Part shown: piece by piece, positions 59,453-64,000 of the stretch
How positions within the stretch are numbered: the first letter of the stretch is position 1
How the letters are laid out: each line of letters opens with the position of its first letter
From: Fibrobacter sp.
GTDB lineage: Bacteria; Fibrobacterota; Fibrobacteria; Fibrobacterales; Fibrobacteraceae
Assembly (NCBI GenBank): GCA_017965445.1
Contig: JAGCPZ010000062.1
Coordinates: 1 to 64,000 of the forward strand
Direction of reading: 5' to 3'
DNA length: 64,000 nt
Position numbers and translations under genes: made by a program
Notes under the pieces: generated by a model
What the model was told of the DNA's origin: nothing
Database searches by the model: none
Seen by the model: the letters and a program-made list of their open reading frames with translations, nothing else

Positions 59453-62400
59453 CTAGCGCACGACGCCTACGCGATAAAGCTTCTGCTTTGTTTTGCCGCT
59501 CTCGAACTTGACCTTCAAGCGAGCCGTATAGACATCGCTTCCGAGGTTGTGTAAGTCGAGATTCGCCTGGTTCATGCCCGCGACACCATCCGGAATATCC
59601 GTCTTGAAAACGCACAATCCCGTGATATCGTAAAGTTCGAGTTTGATGGACTGCGGCTTTGCGCCCAGTTCCATGCGCACCTTCGCATCTCCACCGCGAA
59701 CCGGATTCGGGTAGATGAAGAAGTCCGAAATTTCATCCTTCGCCTTTGCCACCTCGACATCGCCGAGCTTGGACGCATCGAAGAAACCCGTGCGTTCGTT
59801 GCTACCCGCAGGGAGCGACCATGCTGCAGGGGCTTTTTCTGCACCGTTCGCAGCCTTGTCCAGACGGAACGCCGACACGCTGTTCCTGTGGAACGCATAA
59901 AGTTCAGGGCCTTTAGAATCCTTGAGCGCATCCGTCACGAAAATGCTCATCGGAACCGCCTGCGACAACGAATCCATCATTTCGCTACTGCCAGCCGCAA
60001 TCGGGAAACGTTCCGAGACGCGCTTGCCCTTGCCCGTGTAAGCATAAACTAACCCATCGCTCGACGGCACGAGAATTTCTGGAATCTTATCGCCCGTCAC
60101 ATCGACAAGCAGCGGATCACTGTGGAACCCGACAATTGGTGCACCGCGGCTAATCGTCACCGGAAATCCGTCTATCGGTACGCCAAAGCGGTCAAGTGCG
60201 TAAACAAGGTTATCGCCGAGGAACACGATTTCCGGATAGCCGTCGCCATTGATGTCGCCAAGAGCGACGCCAGAAGTTTCGTCCTTAAGGCCACTCGTGC
60301 CACGGGAACCGCGCTTGTATTCACGAGTCCAGATTTCGTCCATTTCATCCAAATGATTCGCCCTGACATGTCCACGGCTGCCTAAGAAAATCGGTTCAAG
60401 TTTTCCGTCCCTGTCCAAGTCCGTGCAAGCAACCTTGAAACGTCCACCTCCGTGCAACGATTTGCCTGTGACACCAACAGAAATCGACGTATCTCCAGCC
60501 AAATTAACCGTCGTCTGACGGATATTCGTCCAGAACCATCCCCCATCCTCGCCAACGACAACTAGGCGATCGCCCGACTCGTCCTTGTCTTTGCACACGG
60601 CCATATCCTGCGGGTTGAACCGGGAAAAGTTTTTACTGCCACCCAGCCCAAAAACACCAGCCTTGTCTTCGCGAGCATAAGCAAGCTTGGAATCTGTCGC
60701 AAACCAGACGATGTTGTTATAAACGACCGGACCTGCCATCGCCTTGTCTGAAATCTTCAACACGTCTCTCTGCGGAACCATTCCCGTAAGGAACTTCGTG
60801 CGGACCAAAGCGTGTTCATGCAAGCTATACACGTAATTACCGTCGCTTGCAATCCCGACCAACGGACCATCGCCAGAAGCTACGCGGTACAACGGAATTT
60901 CGCTCTTAGCCTCATTGCGGGTAAGCGAAGTTTGCGTCATCACCGTATCAGCCATGAAGAGCGTATCGCCAAGAGCGTTCATCGCCTGGAGCGTTCCGTC
61001 TTCGGAGGCAAACACAATCGCCTTACCCGTTTTGTCATCTTCGTAATCGACAAAGACCGCACCACGCACAGCCCCCGTAAGCCCCACGTTACGCGGGAAC
61101 TTCGAATTCGCGATGCTTCCATCATCAACGCTAATCGTTACGCGGATAACAAGCGCCGCAAAATTCTTCACGCTATCGCCCATGAACGCGTTCGAAGTCT
61201 TTTCGATGCGGGCGTCCTTCGGCACATCCACCGTAATCTTGATACCAGTATAGCCGCCCTGCGTCGTCGCCGTATTCGCATAACCCGTCGGCAAAATCGA
61301 CTTGACCGTATCGAACTTCTTGTCCTTAGCATAACGCAAATGCGGGAGCAAGTCCGTGCCGCTGCCGTAATCGTAAGTGTCCTCGCCAATCGCGTTCTTG
61401 AACGTCTTGCCGATGCTCAGCACACCATCGGATTCCACAAGCGAAATACCGAACTGGTGGTCGCGATAAAGATCGCCACCCCACTGGTTTGCAAACCCGT
61501 ACTTCAGCGATTCGCGCAAATACCAGTCGTTCACCTTCCACACGGCAATCCCGCTCGCCGGGAGCCCCGCATCAAAGCTGCTCACGCCAAGCACAAGCCC
61601 CTTCGCCTTCTTCTTGTTGCGTTCGCACTTGCCCTTGACACAGATACTATCCTCGAATACCGTATAGAGACTATCCACAGGGACCGTCTTTTCCGTAGTC
61701 TCGTCGTTCTGCAAAGCCTCGCCGAGAATCACATCCACCGTCCCGTCCTTGTTCCAACTGCGCTGACGGTTTTCAATCAAGATGTATTCGCTCGCATTCA
61801 AGGGGACCTTCACAATCTCCGTCCCAAGTCCGCTACCCGCCGCCGCAATATCCACCGTCACCGGATGCCCCGCCGTGGGTCGCACTTCCTTGACCTTCGA
61901 CCATCCCATGTAGGCGCGTTCCCAAGCCGCCGGCAGCACCGGGAAGAACCCGTTACCCGCATTGTAGCCCGCAAAGTCCATCATGTCATAATAGCCCAGA
62001 CGCGATATGCCTTTCGCAACATCGAACGTGTTGGGCATCCCAAGTTCACGCCCAATCTGATTCACCACGATACCGTTGATACCCCAGTTGAGACCATCCT
62101 GCGAAGCCGTTTCGCTCACCACCATAATCGAACGGAGCGTGTCAATCGTAGCCCCCTTCAGCACAAGACCGTTATTCAACGAGTCATCCGCAATCACGAC
62201 ACCTGGCAACGTATCCGGCAAGTAAGCCCATTCATTGCGCGAAATATAGACATCCAGAAAATCGCCCGGCGTATTGGCGCCCTTCGTCCCCATGCTGCCG
62301 CCATCAAGCAAGCTGCTCGCCCCCGCATGCGCAATCATGAACGCACGCTTCGTATTCGAAGACTTCGAAAGAGCCACCTTAAAAGGAGAATCGTCAGATT

Positions 62401-62839
62401 CATGCGCCTTCATCACCGCATCATAGACAAAACGCAAGTAATCGCAACTGCGTGCCGAATCGTACTCGGCCGTCTTTTCGCCCTTCAACTTCTGCGTGCG
62501 ATTGTAGTCGATAATCGGCTTGTCCAGCTCATAAGCCGTCCCGTTCTTGGGGAACACATTCACCTTGATGAAAAGTTCGCCACCGCTAACCGCCTTGTAA
62601 TAAGCGTTCGCAAACTCAAGATGCTTTTTCCAGTACGGAATACTGCCACGCTTTCCAACCGGGTCCAGATTGAAACTCGATGTATCGGAATCGAACCAGC
62701 CGTTTCCTGTCGTAAGCGAATTGTCCGGGGACTCCTTCTTGAACTGCACGCGCAGCACATACACATCCAACGTATCCACGGCATGCGCCAAAGAGAACAC
62801 GCCTAAAAACAATGCAAGAATCGTAGCATTTAACTTCAT
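59453..62839 (-). CDS. M6-like metalloprotease homolog, predicted inactive, with FG-GAP repeats and T9SS-type C-terminus
   Basis: 1128 aa. Signal peptide at 1-20. Residues about 70-300 follow the M6 (immune inhibitor A) fold, but the zinc site HExxHxxGxPD reads N260-Q-I-G-R264-E-L-G-M-P-N270: both His and the Glu are replaced. Residues about 620-1030 contain FG-GAP/VCBS-like repeats (DINGDGYPEIVFLGD, DVTGDKIPEILVPSSDG). The last ~90 residues (ISDFFIYPNPVRGGDAKV ... LYDITGLCVF ... YTARLKV) are a type IX (Por) secretion sorting domain. So it is secreted and attached to the surface, probably as a binding or structural protein. Confidence 0.85.
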   Translation of the reverse strand: MKLNATILALFLGVFSLAHAVDTLDVYVLRVQFKKESPDNSLTTGNGWFDSDTSSFNLDPVGKRGSIPYWKKHLEFANAYYKAVSGGELFIKVNVFPKNGTAYELDKPIIDYNRTQKLKGEKTAEYDSARSCDYLRFVYDAVMKAHESDDSPFKVALSKSSNTKRAFMIAHAGASSLLDGGSMGTKGANTPGDFLDVYISRNEWAYLPDTLPGVVIADDSLNNGLVLKGATIDTLRSIMVVSETASQDGLNWGINGIVVNQIGRELGMPNTFDVAKGISRLGYYDMMDFAGYNAGNGFFPVLPAAWERAYMGWSKVKEVRPTAGHPVTVDIAAAGSGLGTEIVKVPLNASEYILIENRQRSWNKDGTVDVILGEALQNDETTEKTVPVDSLYTVFEDSICVKGKCERNKKKAKGLVLGVSSFDAGLPASGIAVWKVNDWYLRESLKYGFANQWGGDLYRDHQFGISLVESDGVLSIGKTFKNAIGEDTYDYGSGTDLLPHLRYAKDKKFDTVKSILPTGYANTATTQGGYTGIKITVDVPKDARIEKTSNAFMGDSVKNFAALVIRVTISVDDGSIANSKFPRNVGLTGAVRGAVFVDYEDDKTGKAIVFASEDGTLQAMNALGDTLFMADTVMTQTSLTRNEAKSEIPLYRVASGDGPLVGIASDGNYVYSLHEHALVRTKFLTGMVPQRDVLKISDKAMAGPVVYNNIVWFATDSKLAYAREDKAGVFGLGGSKNFSRFNPQDMAVCKDKDESGDRLVVVGEDGGWFWTNIRQTTVNLAGDTSISVGVTGKSLHGGGRFKVACTDLDRDGKLEPIFLGSRGHVRANHLDEMDEIWTREYKRGSRGTSGLKDETSGVALGDINGDGYPEIVFLGDNLVYALDRFGVPIDGFPVTISRGAPIVGFHSDPLLVDVTGDKIPEILVPSSDGLVYAYTGKGKRVSERFPIAAGSSEMMDSLSQAVPMSIFVTDALKDSKGPELYAFHRNSVSAFRLDKAANGAEKAPAAWSLPAGSNERTGFFDASKLGDVEVAKAKDEISDFFIYPNPVRGGDAKVRMELGAKPQSIKLELYDITGLCVFKTDIPDGVAGMNQANLDLHNLGSDVYTARLKVKFESGKTKQKLYRVGVVR

Positions 62840-62845
62840 GGCTAT

Positions 62846-62851
62846 AATTTA
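62846..62851 (-). promoter_or_regulatory. -10-like hexamer TAAATT, 6 nt before the start at 62839
   Basis: On the minus strand TAAATT is followed by ATAGCC and the ATG. No Shine-Dalgarno sequence. Confidence 0.35.
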
Positions 62852-62904
62852 CAAAATAGATACGGGACGGGGAACCAAAAACGGAAGAATATGGGCACTT
62901 GACG

Positions 62905-62928
62905 CAAAAAAGGGGCAAATCGGCCCTT
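62905..62928 (-). terminator. Intrinsic terminator after the broken Rpn gene
   Basis: On the minus strand AAGGGCC and TGCCCCTT pair (one mismatch region) and are followed by six T. Confidence 0.7.
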
Positions 62929-62935
62929 ACTTTAA

Positions 62936-63205
62936 CTACAGAGCCTCGACTTCTTCTTTGGTAAGGCCCGTATCCTCGACAATTTCGTCAATAGGCCTGT
63001 TCCTGGCCTTCATCTTTTTGGCAAATTCACGATTTCTTTCCAAAAGACTTTTAGACACATTCTTGGCTATCTCCGCGTTAATTTCCGTCGCGAATTCCTT
63101 GAATATGCCAGGTACCATGACTATGTGATCCCATCTTTCGTGATGCATTTTCTGATAAGCCTCGAATTCTTCTTTACTGAATCGCGTGCAAAACGAGCGT
63201 CGCAA
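62936..63205 (-). pseudogene. C-terminal part of a disrupted Rpn-family gene
   Basis: The frame encodes FSKEEFEAYQKMHHERWDH... and a helical tail ending in GLTKEEVEAL, the typical end of Rpn-family proteins (compare SIEEIKAL in the 8667 gene). Its only start would be a TTG without a ribosome binding site. It is the continuation of the 63208 frame, shifted by one base and separated from it by a palindromic insertion. A separate protein is unlikely. Confidence 0.7.
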
Positions 63206-63255
63206 AATTATGCCTGCATAATTTTATAACCGAGTGCAGACGCAGACGCCTTTGG
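63178..63255. repeat. Palindromic mini-insertion inside the Rpn gene
   Basis: About 78 bp with a perfect palindrome AAAATTATGC/GCATAATTTT (loop CT) and a GACGCC/GGCGTC hairpin (loop TTT). It sits exactly between SKLT of the first part and SKEEF of the second, which read as one continuous Rpn sequence if it is removed. Confidence 0.6.
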
Positions 63256-63954
63256 CGTCAATTTAGATACTTTGGAACTCTCCGTCAACTGCTTGAATTT
63301 CTTGTCGGAAAGCTCTTCGGGGAGCTCGCGCAACCTGTCCAAATAGCGGAAAAAGAACAGCCACTTGCTCAAATTGTCCTTGCCTATAAAGAAAGGAACC
63401 TTCGAAAGTTCTATAATGGTGTAGTTGTAGGAATCCACAATCTGCTCGCCAGTCTCCAAGTCCAACGTCGTAGCGCGATGAACGATCCGCTCGTCGTTTG
63501 CAAAAATGCGGTACTGAGCAAGCGCAATGACGTATGTCGGCTTCACGTCGTAATCCCAATCGCCAGGCACCGCCTGATTTGCCACCAACTCGCTCGCGTA
63601 AAAAGCAAGACGTTTCAAGAAATTGTCCAACTGACGGATCTGCACCTCGATTTCAATCAAATCGCCCGCATCGTCTTCGCAGTGCAAGTCAAAAATCGCC
63701 GTACGGGATTCTTTGCTGCCGCTCAAGTTCTTTGCGACATTACGAGTCTTCACGCTCTTGATAGGCCTTTTGAGTTGCGGCGCCAACAGGTCGTTCAACA
63801 GGTTCACAAGGTTTTCACGACTGACAGGCTTGTCCGGGTCGAAAGCCTTCTTGAACGCGAGATCGATCAACAGATTTGCATACGGGCTCTGTTCGCCCGG
63901 CTTTACGAGGTAGTCTTCGAGAGACTTGCGAGTGGTAGCATTTTTCTTTTTCAT
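63208..63954 (-). pseudogene. N-terminal part of a disrupted Rpn-family nuclease/transposase
   Basis: 248 aa. PD-(D/E)XK nuclease domain of the Rpn family: YANLLIDLAFKKAFDPDKP near the start, the active-site pair AIFDLHC ... DLIEIEVQI, and FFFRYLDRLRELPEEL. The last 15 residues (KASASALGYKIMQA) come from the inserted palindrome and end in TAA, so the helical tail is lost to another frame. The catalytic domain is intact, so a truncated active nuclease cannot be excluded. Confidence 0.75.
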
Positions 63955-64000
63955 GCCACCATATATGCAACAAGCGTGCCAATTGAGAAATTGCCGTTTC

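Noticed and set aside
60812-62806. A 664-codon open frame on the plus strand opposite the M6-like gene
   Set aside because: Its translation is Arg/His-rich and low in hydrophobic structure; it is the antisense shadow of a gene with clear domains. The same holds for plus-strand frames at 28905-30473, 39340-40548, 41905-43170, 37502-38761 and 13409-14482.

Overview
The window is a contiguous piece of a bacterial chromosome that looks like Fibrobacter (phylum Fibrobacterota). The main reasons are a TIGR02147/DUF4423-type protein paired with a lipoprotein, many Ser-rich lipoprotein linkers, a large secreted protein with a type IX (Por) secretion-type C-terminus, Rpn-type nuclease/transposase genes and numerous dispersed palindromic intergenic repeats. 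This assignment is inferred from gene content, not from a marker gene. I found no tRNA, rRNA or CRISPR array.

Layout. 1-9449: a lipoprotein fragment, an outer-membrane beta-barrel, a membrane protein fused to a spermidine-synthase-like domain, cobalamin-dependent methionine synthase (metH) and an Rpn-family gene with a 20-codon relic of a second copy behind it. 9450-12143: an accessory island with about 850 bp free of convincing genes, holding two candidate structured RNAs and several perfect dyads, then four small AT-rich genes (46-aa coiled coil, double zinc ribbon, zinc-finger membrane protein, secreted protein). 12154-18574: a DUF1538 (UmpAB-like) antiporter with two P-II-like proteins; an ECF sigma factor, a putative anti-sigma protein and a Cys-rich CpxP/Spy-like protein; a Y-family polymerase with a YolD-like partner. 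18890-22012: a diguanylate cyclase and two Bat-type TPR proteins, one carrying a translated dispersed repeat.

22261-32277 is an envelope-glycan cluster: two paralogous polyprenyl-phosphate-sugar-dependent glycosyltransferases flanking a third one that ends in an NPCBM domain, a UDP-galactopyranose-mutase-like flavoprotein, GtrA and an acyltransferase. 32399-36459: M18 aminopeptidase, MCE/MlaD-like protein with a partner, and an envelope protein. 36570-41457: the tight operon ispA-dxs-trmH-pyrF. 41593-47765: TIGR02147 protein plus lipoprotein, a second diguanylate cyclase, a CE2/SGNH esterase and lipoproteins. 48028-51171: an XPB-N-like protein and two small membrane proteins.

51427-62839 are all on the minus strand. 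NlpE-like lipoprotein, LytTR regulator, signal peptidase I, Ig-like lipoprotein and DinG helicase-exonuclease are nearly contiguous; upstream lie an FGE-sulfatase-domain lipoprotein and an M6-like giant protein whose zinc-binding residues are lost. The window ends with an Rpn gene broken by a palindromic insertion.

The observations I rate highest are the structured RNA at 9890-10146, a recurrent placement of -10-like hexamers 6-8 nt before start codons (suggesting leaderless mRNAs), the dispersed repeat captured in a BatC-like reading frame, the pseudo-metalloprotease and the repeat-interrupted Rpn gene.
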